From positions 1 to 64,000 of the forward strand of contig JAKUPL010000023.1 of assembly GCA_022449455.1 (NCBI GenBank): a stretch of DNA of 64,000 nt, written 5' to 3'. This document shows, one piece after another, positions 33,195 through 43,134 of this stretch; the first letter of the stretch is position 1; each line of letters opens with the position of its first letter. The DNA comes from Alcanivorax sp. (GTDB lineage Bacteria; Pseudomonadota; Gammaproteobacteria; Pseudomonadales; Alcanivoracaceae). The notes beneath the pieces are model-generated. The model saw only the letters and a list, made by a program, of their open reading frames with translations, did not search any database and had not been told where the DNA came from. The position numbers and the translations under genes were made by a program.

Positions 33195-34190
33195 TCAGCC
33201 GCCGGTCATGTTCATGAAGCGCACCAGCTGCTCGCCTTCGGCGAGATCGAACTCGTGGCGTTCAGGCTTGATCTCCATGCCCCGGTCCAGGGCATCGATC
33301 AGCGGCTGGTCGTCGTCCGGGTGGGCGCGCAGGATGCCGCGCAGGTCGAGGCTGTGTTCGTGGCCCAGGCACAGCAGCAAACGCCCCTCGGCGGTGACCC
33401 GCACGCGGTTGCAGGCGTGGCAGAAGTTGTTGGAGTGCGGGGAGATGAAACCGATACGGCTGTCCGGATAATCCTCGGCGCGCCAGTAGCGGGACGGGCC
33501 GGCGGTGCCGGCGGCCAGGGGCACCAGCGGATAGCGCTCGCCGATCAGTTCGCGCAGCTCCGCGGAGGATACGAACGCCTCCTGGCGGCTGTGCTCGCCG
33601 ATCTGGCCCAAGGGCATCTCCTCGATGAAGGCGATGTCCAGCCCCCGATCCAGGGCGAAGCCCACCAGGTCGCTCACCTCGTCCTCGTTGCGCCCGCGCA
33701 TCACCACGCTGTTCAGGCGGATGCGCTCGAAGCCGGCCCCGCGGGCCGCCTCGATGCCCTCCAGCACATCGTCGAGGCGGCCGGTGCGGGTCAGTTCCCG
33801 AAAACGGTCCGGGCACAGGGAATCCAGGCTGATGTTGACCCGGGTGACCCCGGCGTCGCGCAGCTCCCCGGCATAGCGGCCCAGCCGCGCACCGTTGGTG
33901 GTCAGGTTGAGTTCCTCCAGCCCGGGCAGGGCGCCCAGTTCCCGGGCCAGCCAGGTCAGGTTGCGGCGCACCAGGGGTTCGCCGCCGGTGAGGCGAATGC
34001 GGCGCACGCCCTGCTCCACCAGCACCCGGCCCAGCCGCGCCATCTCCTCCAGGGTGAGCACCCGGGCGCGAGGCACGAAGGTCATGTCCTCGGCCATGCA
34101 GTACACACAGCGGAAATCGCAGCGGTCGGTCACCGACAGCCGTACGTAATCAATGATGCGTCCAAAACGATCTTCGAGCATGAGTGCCAT
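33195..34190 (-). CDS. moaA: GTP 3',8-cyclase (molybdenum cofactor)
   Basis: The 331-residue radical-SAM enzyme has C24, C28 and C31 ([10 protein letters not shown]) for the first 4Fe-4S cluster, [10 protein letters not shown], and the second cluster [13 protein letters not shown] with a Cys about 13 residues on (LLCLG). It ends in the conserved GG (MTGG) needed for activity. It makes the cyclic pterin precursor with MoaC. moaC is not beside it; moaB and moeA lie 8 kb to the right in another operon, so the pathway genes are dispersed here. Confidence 0.95.
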   Translation of the reverse strand: MALMLEDRFGRIIDYVRLSVTDRCDFRCVYCMAEDMTFVPRARVLTLEEMARLGRVLVEQGVRRIRLTGGEPLVRRNLTWLARELGALPGLEELNLTTNGARLGRYAGELRDAGVTRVNISLDSLCPDRFRELTRTGRLDDVLEGIEAARGAGFERIRLNSVVMRGRNEDEVSDLVGFALDRGLDIAFIEEMPLGQIGEHSRQEAFVSSAELRELIGERYPLVPLAAGTAGPSRYWRAEDYPDSRIGFISPHSNNFCHACNRVRVTAEGRLLLCLGHEHSLDLRGILRAHPDDDQPLIDALDRGMEIKPERHEFDLAEGEQLVRFMNMTGG

Positions 34191-34353
34191 GATGCCAGAA
34201 AGCGCGGCAAAGCACGCCCCCCCATGGGACGGTCATTTCGTGCCAGCGACGGCCGCCGGTTGGTCAGCCCCTTGGCGGGACTGTTACCATGGCGGATCAC
34301 GGCGTTTCGCGCCGGCATTCATCCGCCATACATTCAACCCCAAAGGGGCACCC

Positions 34354-34842
34354 ATGCAAATCGCAGACAACAAGGTAGTGGCCTTTCACTACACCCTGAC
34401 CAACGACGCCGGCCAGACCATCGATTCCTCCCGTCAACGCGAGGAACCGCTGAACTACCTGCATGGCCACGGCAACATCATTCCGGGCCTGGAGAAAGCG
34501 CTGGTGGGCAAGGAAGCCGGCGACAAGCTGGAAGTGAAGGTGACCCCGGAAGAAGGCTACGGCGAGCGCCATGAAGGCCTGATCCAGCAGGTTCCCGCGT
34601 CCGCCTTCGAAGGCGCCGGCGGCGAGCTGCAGCCGGGCATGCAGTTCCAGGCCCAGACCGAGGCCGGCCCGCGCATCTTCACCATCACCGCCGTGGAAGG
34701 CGAGGAAGTCACCGTGGACGGCAACCACCCGCTGGCCGGTGAAACCCTGAACTTCGACGTGGAAGTCACCGAAGTCCGCGAAGCCAGCGACGAAGAGAAA
34801 GAACACGGTCACGTGCACGGCCCGGAAGGCCACGAGCACTGA
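34354..34842 (+). CDS. slyD: SlyD-type FKBP peptidyl-prolyl isomerase
   Basis: The 162-residue protein has the FKBP core (FHYTLTNDAGQTIDSS, YLHGHGNIIPGLEKAL), the inserted chaperone flap, and a short His/Glu-rich tail (EEKEHGHVHGPEGHEH). SlyD assists folding and, through its His-rich tail, delivers nickel to hydrogenase and can bind other metals. The tail is shorter than in E. coli. The start at 34354 has GGGG upstream and removes a spurious extension antisense to moaA. A strong hairpin terminator follows. Confidence 0.93.
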   Translation: MQIADNKVVAFHYTLTNDAGQTIDSSRQREEPLNYLHGHGNIIPGLEKALVGKEAGDKLEVKVTPEEGYGERHEGLIQQVPASAFEGAGGELQPGMQFQAQTEAGPRIFTITAVEGEEVTVDGNHPLAGETLNFDVEVTEVREASDEEKEHGHVHGPEGHEH

Positions 34843-34852
34843 TCCGCGCCGC

Positions 34853-34884
34853 GCGGGCCGGCCGGGCCGGCCCGCGACGCTTTT
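34853..34884 (+). terminator. intrinsic terminator after slyD
   Basis: A perfect ten-base-pair stem (GCGGGCCGGC and its complement) with a three-base loop is followed, after five bases, by TTTT that abuts the stop codon of the convergent lysR. It ends slyD transcription and, as the stem is symmetrical, may also slow the opposite transcript. Confidence 0.75.
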
Positions 34885-35808
34885 CTAGCCCCGCGCCCTC
34901 TCCGGTTCCGCTTCAGCGGCCTGAACATCCAGCGCCTCCACGTCGCCGGCCGGGTCCGGCACCCCTTCCATGAACACCTCCAGGGCCCGGCTCCAACTGG
35001 CCTGCTTCAGGGTGGCGATCATCGTGGTCACCTGGCCCCGGTCACCGGGCAGATCCCGGGTATGCAACGTGTGGCGGCGGCGGTACTGGTCCACCGTGGA
35101 AGCCGGCAGCAACGCCAGCCCCATGCCCGCCCCCACGCAACCGACAATCGCGTCCAGGCTGCCGAATTCGTGGATGCGTGGCGCCGCCACCTTGAGATCC
35201 GCCAGCAGCACCTCGATGGTGGTGCGGTAACCGCAACCGGACCGGAACGCCAGAAACGGCGTGCGCGCCAGTTCCGCCCGCCCGGGGAAGCTCTCCAGGG
35301 GGCGGCCGCTGACCAGCACCAGACGCTCCCGGAACACCGGCCGCAGGGCCAGATCCTCGCCGGCGTCCTCCGCCACCACGAAGGCCGCGTCCAGCCGCCC
35401 GCCGCGCACCTCCTCGATCAGCTCGCCGGTGGTGCCGGTGTGCAGGTGCACGCCGAGCTGTGGCCAGCACCGGCTGAAGTCGGTGAGCAGGCGCGGCAGA
35501 TGCACGGCGGCGGTGGTTTCCATGCTGCCCAGGCGCAACTCGCCCAGGGGCTCGCCGCCGGGCCGGAACCGTGACAGGGCGTCGTCGTGGAGCTCCACGA
35601 TGCGCCGCGCGTACTCCAGCAACTGGCGCCCGGCCGGCGTGGCCACCACCGGATTGCGGCGCTCCAGCAGGCGCGCGTCCAGCTCGGTTTCCAGCTTTTT
35701 GACGTGGGCGGTGACGTTGGACTGCACCGTGTGCAGCCGCTCGGCGGCGGCGCTGAAGCTGCCGGTGTCCACCACGGCGCGGAAAATTTCCAGGGAGCGG
35801 ATCAGCAT
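34885..35808 (-). CDS. LysR-family transcriptional regulator
   Basis: The 307-residue protein has the N-terminal winged helix (MLIRSLEIFRAVVDTGSFSA, then AERLHTVQSNVTAHVKKLE) and a periplasmic-binding-like effector domain (LGELRLGSMETTAAVHLP). Its helix-turn-helix has TVQSNVTAHV, unlike the usual TQPAVS. It is divergent from an MFS transporter gene 109 bases away, the classic arrangement for a LysR regulator and its target. The effector is unknown. Confidence 0.9.
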   Translation of the reverse strand: MLIRSLEIFRAVVDTGSFSAAAERLHTVQSNVTAHVKKLETELDARLLERRNPVVATPAGRQLLEYARRIVELHDDALSRFRPGGEPLGELRLGSMETTAAVHLPRLLTDFSRCWPQLGVHLHTGTTGELIEEVRGGRLDAAFVVAEDAGEDLALRPVFRERLVLVSGRPLESFPGRAELARTPFLAFRSGCGYRTTIEVLLADLKVAAPRIHEFGSLDAIVGCVGAGMGLALLPASTVDQYRRRHTLHTRDLPGDRGQVTTMIATLKQASWSRALEVFMEGVPDPAGDVEALDVQAAEAEPERARG

Positions 35809-35917
35809 GACCGGTCTCGATTCATTGGCAGTGATGGGTGCAATCTTAAAAAATCATTTCCGGTGATACCAGCACTCTGCTTTACTGGCGCCTTTATTGT
35901 CCCGGCTGGAGCCGCGC

Positions 35918-37081
35918 ATGACCCGCGACACTTCGCTTCCCTCCCCGATTCGCCTGGTGGTGATGGCCGGCTCGGCCACCCTGGTGGGCATCGGCCTGGG
36001 CCGCTTCGCCTATGCCGCCCTGCTGCCCGGGGTGATCAAGGCCGGCTGGCTGAGCGAGGCGGACGCCGGCTACGTGGGCGCCGCCAACCTGCTCGGTTAC
36101 CTGGTGGGCGCGGTGATCGCCGGCCGGGCCGGTCAGTGGCTCGGCCCGGGCCGGGTGATCCGCGTGTCCGCCTTGCTGGTGGCGGTGGGCTTCGCCGCCA
36201 GCGCCTGGCCGGCGCCGGTGTGGTGGTTCAGCCTGTGGCGCTTCGTGGCCGGGGTCACCGGCGCCTTTCTGATGGTGCTGGCGCCGTCGCTGATCGCCCA
36301 GCAACTGCCGCTGTCCATGCGCAAGCGCGGCAGCACCTGGATCTTCGCCGGCGTGGGGCTGGGCGTGCTGTTCTCCGCCACCCTGGTGCCGCTGCTCATC
36401 GACAGCGGCCTGGAGCGGGCCTGGCTGGGGCTGGCGCTGGTGTGCCTGCCGCCGTTGTGGCTGCTGTGGCGTCAGTGGCCGCCCATGCCCACCGGCGAGG
36501 GCGGCGAAGCCGGCCCCGGTCAGGGCGCCGGCCTGCTGCTGGTGGCGGTCTACCTGGCCTACCTGATGGACGCCATCGGCTTCGTGCCACACACCGTGTT
36601 CTGGGTGGACTATCTGGAGCGCCAGCGGGACTTCACCACCTGGGCCAGCGCCGTTCAGTGGGGCGTGTTCGCGGTGGGCGCGATCAGCGGGCCTTTTCTG
36701 GCCGGCGCCGCCGCCCGCCATCTGGGCTGGCACCGCACCCTGATCGGCGCGCTTACCATCAAGGGCGGCGCCGTGCTGCTGCCGGTGACGGTGGGCGGGG
36801 TCGCCGCGGTGACCCTGTCCTCCTACCTGGTGGGAGCGATGATTCCGGCCATGGTGTCCTCGGTGATGGGGCGCACCGCGGAGCTGGTGCCGCCGCGCCT
36901 GGCCACCCGCACCTGGGGCCGCGCCACCGCCCTGTTCGCCGTGGGCCAGGCCGGCGCCGCCTACGCCATGGCGGCGCTGTACGCCCACCAGGCCGGGCCG
37001 CTGATCTTCCGCATCGGCGGCACCACCCTGCTGGCCGCTGCCCTGTTGTTGCTGGTTTCCGGTCTCCTCGCCCGCCGCTAG
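35918..37081 (+). CDS. YbfB/YjiJ-family MFS transporter
   Basis: The 387-residue protein has about twelve helices. It opens RLVVMAGSATLVGIGLGRFA, the FARF-type start of the YbfB/YjiJ group, followed by LLPGVIKAGWLS and GYVGAANLLGYLVGAV. GGAG lies six bases before this start; a slightly longer frame exists. The substrate of the family is not known, and it is often paired with a divergent LysR gene, as here, which presumably controls it. Confidence 0.88.
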   Translation: MTRDTSLPSPIRLVVMAGSATLVGIGLGRFAYAALLPGVIKAGWLSEADAGYVGAANLLGYLVGAVIAGRAGQWLGPGRVIRVSALLVAVGFAASAWPAPVWWFSLWRFVAGVTGAFLMVLAPSLIAQQLPLSMRKRGSTWIFAGVGLGVLFSATLVPLLIDSGLERAWLGLALVCLPPLWLLWRQWPPMPTGEGGEAGPGQGAGLLLVAVYLAYLMDAIGFVPHTVFWVDYLERQRDFTTWASAVQWGVFAVGAISGPFLAGAAARHLGWHRTLIGALTIKGGAVLLPVTVGGVAAVTLSSYLVGAMIPAMVSSVMGRTAELVPPRLATRTWGRATALFAVGQAGAAYAMAALYAHQAGPLIFRIGGTTLLAAALLLLVSGLLARR

Positions 37082-37160
37082 CCGTGTACCATCAGGAACC
37101 GGAGCCGGCGTCACCGGCTCCAACCTGCATGGACATCATGGAAAGACAGCGGAGAACGGC

Positions 37161-38783
37161 ATGGATCGACGTGAGCTCTTGAAAGCCCTGGGTCTGTTCG
37201 GCACCGCCCTGCTGCCGGCGGCGCCGGCCCTGGCCCGCGCCCTGGAGAAAGCCCCCGGCGTGGGCCGCGAGGGCCGCGGGGAACCGTTCAGCTACGCCGG
37301 CCTCAAGGGCATGGCGCGGCACTTCGCCGGGCGCCCCTGGCGGGACCCGGCGAAAACCCTGCCCAAGGCGATCCGCGACCTGACCTGGGACCAATACCAG
37401 GCGATCCGCTACCGGCCGGACCACGCCCTCTGGGCGGATCGGGAGGACGCGGATTTCCGCTTCCAGTTCTTCCATCTGGGCCTGCACTTCGAGACGCCGG
37501 TGAAGATCCACGAGATCGTCGACGGCGAGGCGCGGCCGATTCCCTATCGCACCGACCTGTTCGATTTCAGCGACAGCGGCGTGGACCCGGCGGATCTGCC
37601 CGAGGGGCTGGGCTTCGCCGGCTTCCGGCTGCTCCACCACAGCGACTGGGAGCGGGACGTGGCCGCCTTCCTGGGCGCCAGCTACTTCCGCGCCACCAGC
37701 GCCTCCCGCCAGTTCGGCCTGTCCGCCCGGGGCCTGGCGGTGAACACCGCGCTTCCGGAACCGGAGGAATTCCCGCGCTTCACCCACTTCTGGTTCGAAC
37801 GCCTGGACGACGCGGACCGGGTGCGGGTGTACGCCTTCCTGGATTCCCCCAGCGTCACCGGCGCCTACCGCTTCACCCTCGCCCGGGAGCAGGGCGACCT
37901 GATCATGGACGTGGACGCGGCGTTGTACCCGCGCCAGGCCATCGAGCGCCTGGGCGTGGCGCCGCTGACCAGCATGTACCAGGTGGGCGAGAACAGCCGC
38001 CGGGTGGCCTGGGACTGGCGCCCGGAGATCCACGACTCCGACGGCCTGGCCATGCACACCGGCGGCGGCGAATGGCTCTGGCGGCCGCTGGTGAATCCAC
38101 CCCGGCTGCGTTTCAACAGCTACGGCGACGACAACCCGCGCGGCTTCGGCCTGCTGCAACGCGACCAGGACTTCGACCATTACCAGGATGACGGCGTGTT
38201 CTACGAACGGCGCCCGAGCCTGTGGGTGGAACCCCGGGGCGATTGGGGCAAAGGCGCGGTGCAGTTGGTGGAAATCCCCACCCTGGACGAAACCTTCGAC
38301 AACATCGTGGCGTTCTGGCGCCCGGAAGAGCCGGTGCAAGCGGGACGGGAATATCTGTTCGGCTACCGGCTGTCCTGGACCGGCCGGCCACCCCGCCCGT
38401 CCCTGGCCCGCTGCGTGGCCACCCGCACCGGCCTGGGCGGCGTGGTGGGGCAACCCCGGGAGTACTTCAGCTGGCGTTTCGTGGTGGACTTCCGCGGCGG
38501 GCCGATCTCCGATGGCGAATTACCGGCCATGGGCGAGGTGGTGCCGGTGATCGACAGCAGCGCCGGCCGGGTGGAGATCACCTCGGCGCGGCCGCTGCAT
38601 GAGATCGACGGGTACCGGGCCATGTTCGACCTGGTGCCGCCGGAGGACGACCTCACGCCGATCAACCTGCGCCTGTTTCTCAAGCGCGAGAGCGACGGCG
38701 CGCCGCTCACGGAAACCTGGATTTACCAGTGGTCACCGCCGCCCATGGAGGAGCGCGATTTGCGCAACCCGGGGCACCTCTGA
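37161..38783 (+). CDS. opgD: glucan biosynthesis protein D
   Basis: The 540-residue protein is exported by a twin-arginine-type leader (MDRRELLKALGLFGTALL) and matches MdoD/OpgD over its length: FSYAGLKGMARHFAG, LHFETPVKIHEI, FSYFRATSASRQFGLSARGL, and a C-terminal immunoglobulin-like domain. OpgD acts in the periplasm on osmoregulated periplasmic glucans, setting their backbone length or linkage. No opgG or opgH is adjacent. It is 11 residues shorter than the E. coli enzyme. It is convergent with nitronate monooxygenase, four bases apart. Confidence 0.92.
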   Translation: MDRRELLKALGLFGTALLPAAPALARALEKAPGVGREGRGEPFSYAGLKGMARHFAGRPWRDPAKTLPKAIRDLTWDQYQAIRYRPDHALWADREDADFRFQFFHLGLHFETPVKIHEIVDGEARPIPYRTDLFDFSDSGVDPADLPEGLGFAGFRLLHHSDWERDVAAFLGASYFRATSASRQFGLSARGLAVNTALPEPEEFPRFTHFWFERLDDADRVRVYAFLDSPSVTGAYRFTLAREQGDLIMDVDAALYPRQAIERLGVAPLTSMYQVGENSRRVAWDWRPEIHDSDGLAMHTGGGEWLWRPLVNPPRLRFNSYGDDNPRGFGLLQRDQDFDHYQDDGVFYERRPSLWVEPRGDWGKGAVQLVEIPTLDETFDNIVAFWRPEEPVQAGREYLFGYRLSWTGRPPRPSLARCVATRTGLGGVVGQPREYFSWRFVVDFRGGPISDGELPAMGEVVPVIDSSAGRVEITSARPLHEIDGYRAMFDLVPPEDDLTPINLRLFLKRESDGAPLTETWIYQWSPPPMEERDLRNPGHL

Positions 38784-38787
38784 GTAT

Positions 38788-39756
38788 CTACATCTTGGCG
38801 CGCAGGGCGTCCTTGGCGGCCTCGTATTCGCGGGTCAGGCGCGCCACGTGCTCGGCGGCGGGCAGGACGTCGTCCACCACGCCGATGCCCTGACCACAGC
38901 CCCAGATGTCCTTCCAGGCCTTGGACTTGCTGCTGCCGCCGGAGCCGAAGTTCATCTTCGAGGGATCGCTCTCCGGCAGATTGGCCGGGTCCATGCCGGC
39001 GTTGACGATGGACGGCGCCAGGTAGTTGCCGTGCACCCCGGTGAACAGGTTGCTGTAGACGATGTCCGAGGCGTTGCTGTCCACGATCATCCGCTTGTAG
39101 CCCTCCACCGCGTTGGCTTCCTGGGAGGCGATGAACATGGAGCCGATGTAGGCCAGGTCCGCGCCCATGGCCTGGGCGGCGAGAATGGACGCGCCGCTGG
39201 CGATGGAGCCGGACAGGGCGATGGGGCCCTCGAACCACTGACGCAGCTCCTGGATCAGGGCGAACGGCGACAGCTGGCCGGCGTGACCGCCGGCCCCGGC
39301 GGCCACGGCGATCAGGCCATCGGCGCCCTTCTCGATGGCCTTGCGACCGAAGCGGTCATTGATCACGTCGTGCATGACCATGCCACCCCAGCCGTGCACC
39401 GCCTTGTTGAGATCTTCCCGGGCACCCAGGGAAGTGATCACCATGGGCACCTTGTACTTCTCGCACAGGGCCAGGTCTTCCTCCAGGCGGTCATTGGTCT
39501 TGTGCACGATCTGGTTGACCGCGAACGGCGCGGCCGGGGTGTCCGGGTTGTCCCGGTCCCAGGCGGCCAGTTCCTCGGTGATGCGGTGCAGCCATTCGTC
39601 CAGCTGGGACACCGGCCGCGCGTTCAGCGACGGGAAGGAACCGACGATCCCGGCCTTGCACTGGGCGATCACCAGGTCCGGGTTGGAAATAATGAACAGG
39701 GGCGAGGCGATCACCGGCAAACGCAGCCGGTCCGCCAGATGCGCGGGTAAAGCCAT
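38788..39756 (-). CDS. nitronate monooxygenase family protein
   Basis: The 322-residue FMN-dependent TIM barrel has PVIASPLFIISNPDLVIAQC, GADGLIAVAAGAGGHAG (flavin phosphate site with the His), and GADLAYIGSMFIASQEA. Enzymes of this family oxidise alkyl nitronates, such as propionate 3-nitronate, to carbonyls and nitrite. A tight four-base distance to opgD on the opposite strand means shared termination. The 2-nitropropane dioxygenase name was used earlier for the same family. Confidence 0.9.
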   Translation of the reverse strand: MALPAHLADRLRLPVIASPLFIISNPDLVIAQCKAGIVGSFPSLNARPVSQLDEWLHRITEELAAWDRDNPDTPAAPFAVNQIVHKTNDRLEEDLALCEKYKVPMVITSLGAREDLNKAVHGWGGMVMHDVINDRFGRKAIEKGADGLIAVAAGAGGHAGQLSPFALIQELRQWFEGPIALSGSIASGASILAAQAMGADLAYIGSMFIASQEANAVEGYKRMIVDSNASDIVYSNLFTGVHGNYLAPSIVNAGMDPANLPESDPSKMNFGSGGSSKSKAWKDIWGCGQGIGVVDDVLPAAEHVARLTREYEAAKDALRAKM

Positions 39757-39896
39757 GACGGACTCTCTCCAGGGGCAAATGGGCCGAATAATTTACGGCG
39801 TATACTTTATGCCGGAAAAACGCGTCCCGGCAACCCCGGAAACGCCCCGAAGGTGACCTTTACGGTCAACGGGTTGGTGATTCTGGCCAGCCACCC

Positions 39897-39960
39897 GATC
39901 GCGACTGAAGTCGCTCCTACGCGGCTACGTAGCCGCGTAGGAGCGACTTCAGTCGCGATC
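39897..39960. repeat. 64-bp perfect palindrome, REP-pair type
   Basis: Two 32-base arms are exact reverse complements with no spacer; the left arm runs GATCGCGACTGAAGTCGCTC and on for 12 more bases. Each arm contains its own smaller hairpin (GCGACT-GA-AGTCGC), so the element is two REP-like units head to head, the REPIN form. The minus-strand tetR reads into it and takes its last codons and stop (TGA at 39951-39949) from the right arm. It lies downstream of tetR and upstream of the nitronate monooxygenase gene. Confidence 0.85.
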
Positions 39961-40581
39961 CCCCTCGTCCCAGTAAGGCGGCAACACGCCCATGCCGGCG
40001 AACAGGGTGCGCATGGTGGTCTGGCGCAGGAAATCCACGTCCATGTCCCGCCCCAGGGCGCCGCTTTGCTCGAGCACCACGGTGCCGTGGATGACGGCCC
40101 AGAACATGTAGCCGATCAGCTTGGCGTCGCCGCGCACCAGGCCGGCGTCGATCATTTCCTGCACATAGCCGGCCATGCTCTCGTTGGCCCGGGCATGGGC
40201 CTTGACCAGCTCCGGGTAACGGTCCTCGTCGTCCTGGGTGTGCTCGAACAGGAGTTGGTAGGTATCCGGGAAACGGCGCGCGAAGTCCAGGTAGGCGGTG
40301 CCCGCCGCCCGCGCCTTGGCGCGAGCGTCCCCGGCGGCGCGCACCGCCCGCTCCAGGTTCTCGGCGAACTGGTTGAAGGCGGCGGCGCGCACCAGCGCCA
40401 GAATCTCGTCCTTGTCGCGGAAGTAGCGGTACGGCGTCATCGGGCTGACGCCCATTTCCGCAGCGATCTGGCGCATCGTCACGTTGTCCGGCCCGCGCTC
40501 CAGGAACAGCCGGGTGGCGGCGTCACGAACCCGCTCGCGAAAAGCCGCCACTTCCTGTTCGGACTTGGGTTTCTTGGCCAC
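39949..40581 (-). CDS. TetR-family regulator with GTG start
   Basis: The 210-residue protein starts with GTG (VAKKPKSEQE) behind GGGAG; no ATG fits, and upstream sequence overlaps the SDR gene. The helix-turn-helix RDAATRLFLERGPDNVTMRQ and VSPMTPYRYFRDKDEI is clear, and the C-terminal ligand domain has a WHG-like block (FWAVIHGTVVLEQSG). The final residues and stop come from a palindromic repeat, so the C-terminus has probably been changed by insertion. It is the last gene of the moaB-moeA-SDR run and may regulate the SDR. Confidence 0.87.
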   Translation of the reverse strand: MAKKPKSEQEVAAFRERVRDAATRLFLERGPDNVTMRQIAAEMGVSPMTPYRYFRDKDEILALVRAAAFNQFAENLERAVRAAGDARAKARAAGTAYLDFARRFPDTYQLLFEHTQDDEDRYPELVKAHARANESMAGYVQEMIDAGLVRGDAKLIGYMFWAVIHGTVVLEQSGALGRDMDVDFLRQTTMRTLFAGMGVLPPYWDEGDRD

Positions 40582-40595
40582 GGCGCGCTCCCGGC

Positions 40596-41366
40596 TCAGC
40601 CGCGCCCGATGAAGGGCATGCGGGTGGCCATGATCGTCATGAACTGCACATTGGCGTCCAATGGCAGGGCCGCCATATGCACCACCGCCTCGGCCACGTG
40701 GGCCACGTCCATGCGGTCCTCCACCAGAATCTCGCCGTTGGCCTGGGGAATGCCCTGTTTCATGGGCTCGGTCATGTCGGTGGCGGCATTGCCGATGTCG
40801 ATCTGCCCGCAGGCGATGCGGTAACGGCGGCCGTCCAGGGAGGTGGATTTGGTGAGGCCGGTCATGGCGTGCTTGGTGGCGGTATAGGGCGCCGAGTTGG
40901 GACGCGGCGACTGGGCGGAGATCGAGCCGTTGTTGATGATGCGCCCGCCCATGGGCTCCTGGGCCTTCATGATGCGGAAGGCCTCCTGGGTGCAGTAGAA
41001 AGCACCGGACAGGTTGGTGTTCACCACCCGCTGCCACTGCTCCGGGGTCAGCTCTTCCAGGGGCACCGGCGGCGCGCCAGTGCCGGCGTTGTTGAACAGC
41101 AGGTCGAGCCGGCCGAAGGCGTCCAGGGTGCGCTGGAACAGCGCCTTCACCTGGGCCGGGTCGCCCACGTCGGTGGCCACCGCCAGGGCCCGGTCCTCAC
41201 CCAGCCCGGCGTCGGCCAGGGTGCGCGCCAGGCGCTCGCCGTCGCGGCCGGCGAACGCCACCCGGTAGCCGGCGTCCACCAGGGCCAGGGCGCAGGCCTT
41301 GCCGATGCCGGTGCCGGCACCGGTGACAATGGCCACTTTCGCGGCGCTCGGAGTCGTGTCACTCAT
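40596..41366 (-). CDS. short-chain dehydrogenase/reductase
   Basis: The 256-residue enzyme has [38 protein letters not shown] with the catalytic Ser, [10 protein letters not shown] with the Tyr-Lys pair, and [10 protein letters not shown]. Asp/Arg at the beta2 end (AGRDGERL) is ambiguous for cofactor choice. It is 14 bases before tetR and 29 after moeA, so the four genes are likely co-transcribed although only the first two share a pathway. The substrate is unknown. Confidence 0.88.
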   Translation of the reverse strand: MSDTTPSAAKVAIVTGAGTGIGKACALALVDAGYRVAFAGRDGERLARTLADAGLGEDRALAVATDVGDPAQVKALFQRTLDAFGRLDLLFNNAGTGAPPVPLEELTPEQWQRVVNTNLSGAFYCTQEAFRIMKAQEPMGGRIINNGSISAQSPRPNSAPYTATKHAMTGLTKSTSLDGRRYRIACGQIDIGNAATDMTEPMKQGIPQANGEILVEDRMDVAHVAEAVVHMAALPLDANVQFMTIMATRMPFIGRG

Positions 41367-41395
41367 GGCGGAATGTCCTTGTCGTGGTCGCCGCG

Positions 41396-42613
41396 TCAGG
41401 CCAGCAGATCGGCGAAGCTGTAATAATCCAGGGGCTTACCGGCGGCCTGGCCGTGATCCACCGGCGCCACCGCCAGCCCGTCCGCCCACACCGCCGAGCT
41501 GAGCATGCCGGAGCTCTGGTTGGGGTGCTTTTCCAGCACCACGGCACCGTCGCGGGACACCCGCCGCACGCGCAGGTATTCCTGGCGCGGGCCGGGTTTG
41601 ACGGCGAACTCCGCCGGCAACCGCTGGGGCGCCGGCAGCACCGGCTCGCCCCCCAGGCAGCGGCGCAGATAGGGCAGCACCAGCATCAGGTAACACACCA
41701 GCACCGCCGAGGGGTTGCCGGGCAGGCCGAAGAAGGGCACGCCGGCGTCGCCCAGGCGGCCGAAGGTGAACGGTTTGCCGGGCTTGATCGCCAGGCGCCA
41801 GAAATCCAGCTCGCCCCGTTCCTCCAGCACCGCCCGCAGGTGATCCTCCTCGCCCACGGACACGCCGCCGCTGGCCATCACCAGATCCGGCGGGTCCGCC
41901 AGCAACTGGTCCAGGGCCTCCCGGGTACGGGCCCGGTCGTCCGGCAGCCACAGGGCGGTGACGTCCGGGAAGCCGCTGTCCGCCAGCAGGCTTTCCATCA
42001 GCGGGCCGTTGCTGTTGTAGATCTTGCCCGGCGCCGGCGGCGCGCCGGGGGGCAGCAATTCATCGCCGCTGCTCAGCACCACCACCCGGGGCCGGCGCAC
42101 CGCCAGCTCCGACACGCCCACGGAGGCGGCCAGGCCGATGGCCCGGGCGGAAACCCGGGTGCCGGCGGCCAGCACGGTGTCGCCCTGGCGGGCGTCCTGG
42201 CCGGCGGGGCGGATGTTCTGGCCGGGCCGGGCACCAGCGGCCGGCGGCGGCGTTACCGTGCCGTCGCCGAACTCGCAGTCTTCCTGCATCAGCACGGTGT
42301 CGGCGCCGGCGGGCACCGGGGCACCGGTGAAAATGCGCGCCGCCCCGCCGGGGGCCAGTTCCCCGGGAGGATCGCCGGCGGGCACCCGCAGGGTCACCGG
42401 CAGGCTCCGGGTGCCGTCGCCCAGGTCGGCGTGGCGCACGGCGATGCCGTCCACCGCCGCGTTGTCGTGGGGCGGCACCGTGACCCGGGCGGCCACCGGC
42501 TCCGCCAGCCAGCCGCCACGGGCCTCGGCCAGCGGCAGGCGTGTCACTTCGCCGAGGGGGCGGGCGGTGTCCAGCAGCCGCGCTCGGGCTTCGTCCACGG
42601 GCATCAACGGCAT
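41396..42613 (-). CDS. moeA: molybdopterin molybdenumtransferase
   Basis: The 405-residue protein has the MoeA domain order: an N-terminal linker domain ([15 protein letters not shown]), [14 protein letters not shown], the [18 protein letters not shown] block and the MogA-like catalytic domain with [18 protein letters not shown] and [10 protein letters not shown]. It inserts molybdate into adenylylated molybdopterin. It follows moaB by two bases, so the two are co-translated. An upstream ATG three codons later (MPV) is an alternative start. Confidence 0.95.
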   Translation of the reverse strand: MPLMPVDEARARLLDTARPLGEVTRLPLAEARGGWLAEPVAARVTVPPHDNAAVDGIAVRHADLGDGTRSLPVTLRVPAGDPPGELAPGGAARIFTGAPVPAGADTVLMQEDCEFGDGTVTPPPAAGARPGQNIRPAGQDARQGDTVLAAGTRVSARAIGLAASVGVSELAVRRPRVVVLSSGDELLPPGAPPAPGKIYNSNGPLMESLLADSGFPDVTALWLPDDRARTREALDQLLADPPDLVMASGGVSVGEEDHLRAVLEERGELDFWRLAIKPGKPFTFGRLGDAGVPFFGLPGNPSAVLVCYLMLVLPYLRRCLGGEPVLPAPQRLPAEFAVKPGPRQEYLRVRRVSRDGAVVLEKHPNQSSGMLSSAVWADGLAVAPVDHGQAAGKPLDYYSFADLLA

Positions 42614-42615
42614 GA

Positions 42616-43134
42616 TCAGACCTCGCGGCTTACCAGGCCCGCGAAGTTGCAGGGCCGGGTGCGGCTGTCCAGCTGGTTGGCGATGATTTTGTCCCAGCCG
42701 GTGGCGCAGGCGTTGTTGGAGCCGGGCAGGCAGAAAATCAGGGTGCGGTTGGCGACCCCGGCCAGGCAGCGGGACTGAATGGTGGACGGGCCGATCTCGT
42801 CCAGGCTGACCTGGCGGAACAGTTCGCCGAAGCCCTGGACCTCCTTGTCGAACAGCACGGCGAGCGCTTCCGGGGTGCTGTCGCGGCCGGAGAAACCGGT
42901 GCCGCCGGTGACCAGCACCACCTGCACCGCCTGGTCGGCGATCCAGGCGGAGACCACCCGGCGCAGCTGGTAGATGTCGTCGCGCACCAGGTCCCGGGCC
43001 ACCACCTTGTGGCCGGCCTGGCGGGCGCGGTCGGCGAGCAGGTCGCCGGAGGTGTCGTTGTCCGGGGTACGGGTGTCACTGACGGTGAGCACCGCCAGCG
43101 CCAGGGGCTGGAAGTCGGTGTCGTGGTGAGCCAT
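42616..43134 (-). CDS. moaB: molybdenum cofactor biosynthesis protein B
   Basis: The 172-residue protein is of the MoaB/Mog family: AVLTVSDTRTPDNDTSG, VLVTGGTGFSGRDSTPE (the GTGxxxRD loop), and FCLPGSNNACATGWD. It binds or adenylylates molybdopterin before MoeA acts. AAGGAGG precedes the start. It heads an operon with moeA, an SDR and a TetR gene, and is divergent from the P450 gene 147 bases away. Confidence 0.93.
   Translation of the reverse strand: MAHHDTDFQPLALAVLTVSDTRTPDNDTSGDLLADRARQAGHKVVARDLVRDDIYQLRRVVSAWIADQAVQVVLVTGGTGFSGRDSTPEALAVLFDKEVQGFGELFRQVSLDEIGPSTIQSRCLAGVANRTLIFCLPGSNNACATGWDKIIANQLDSRTRPCNFAGLVSREV

Noticed and set aside
33165-34574. Plus-strand frame antisense to moaA that continues into slyD
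   Set aside because: moaA on the minus strand has both Fe-S cluster motifs, and slyD begins in a different frame at 34354.
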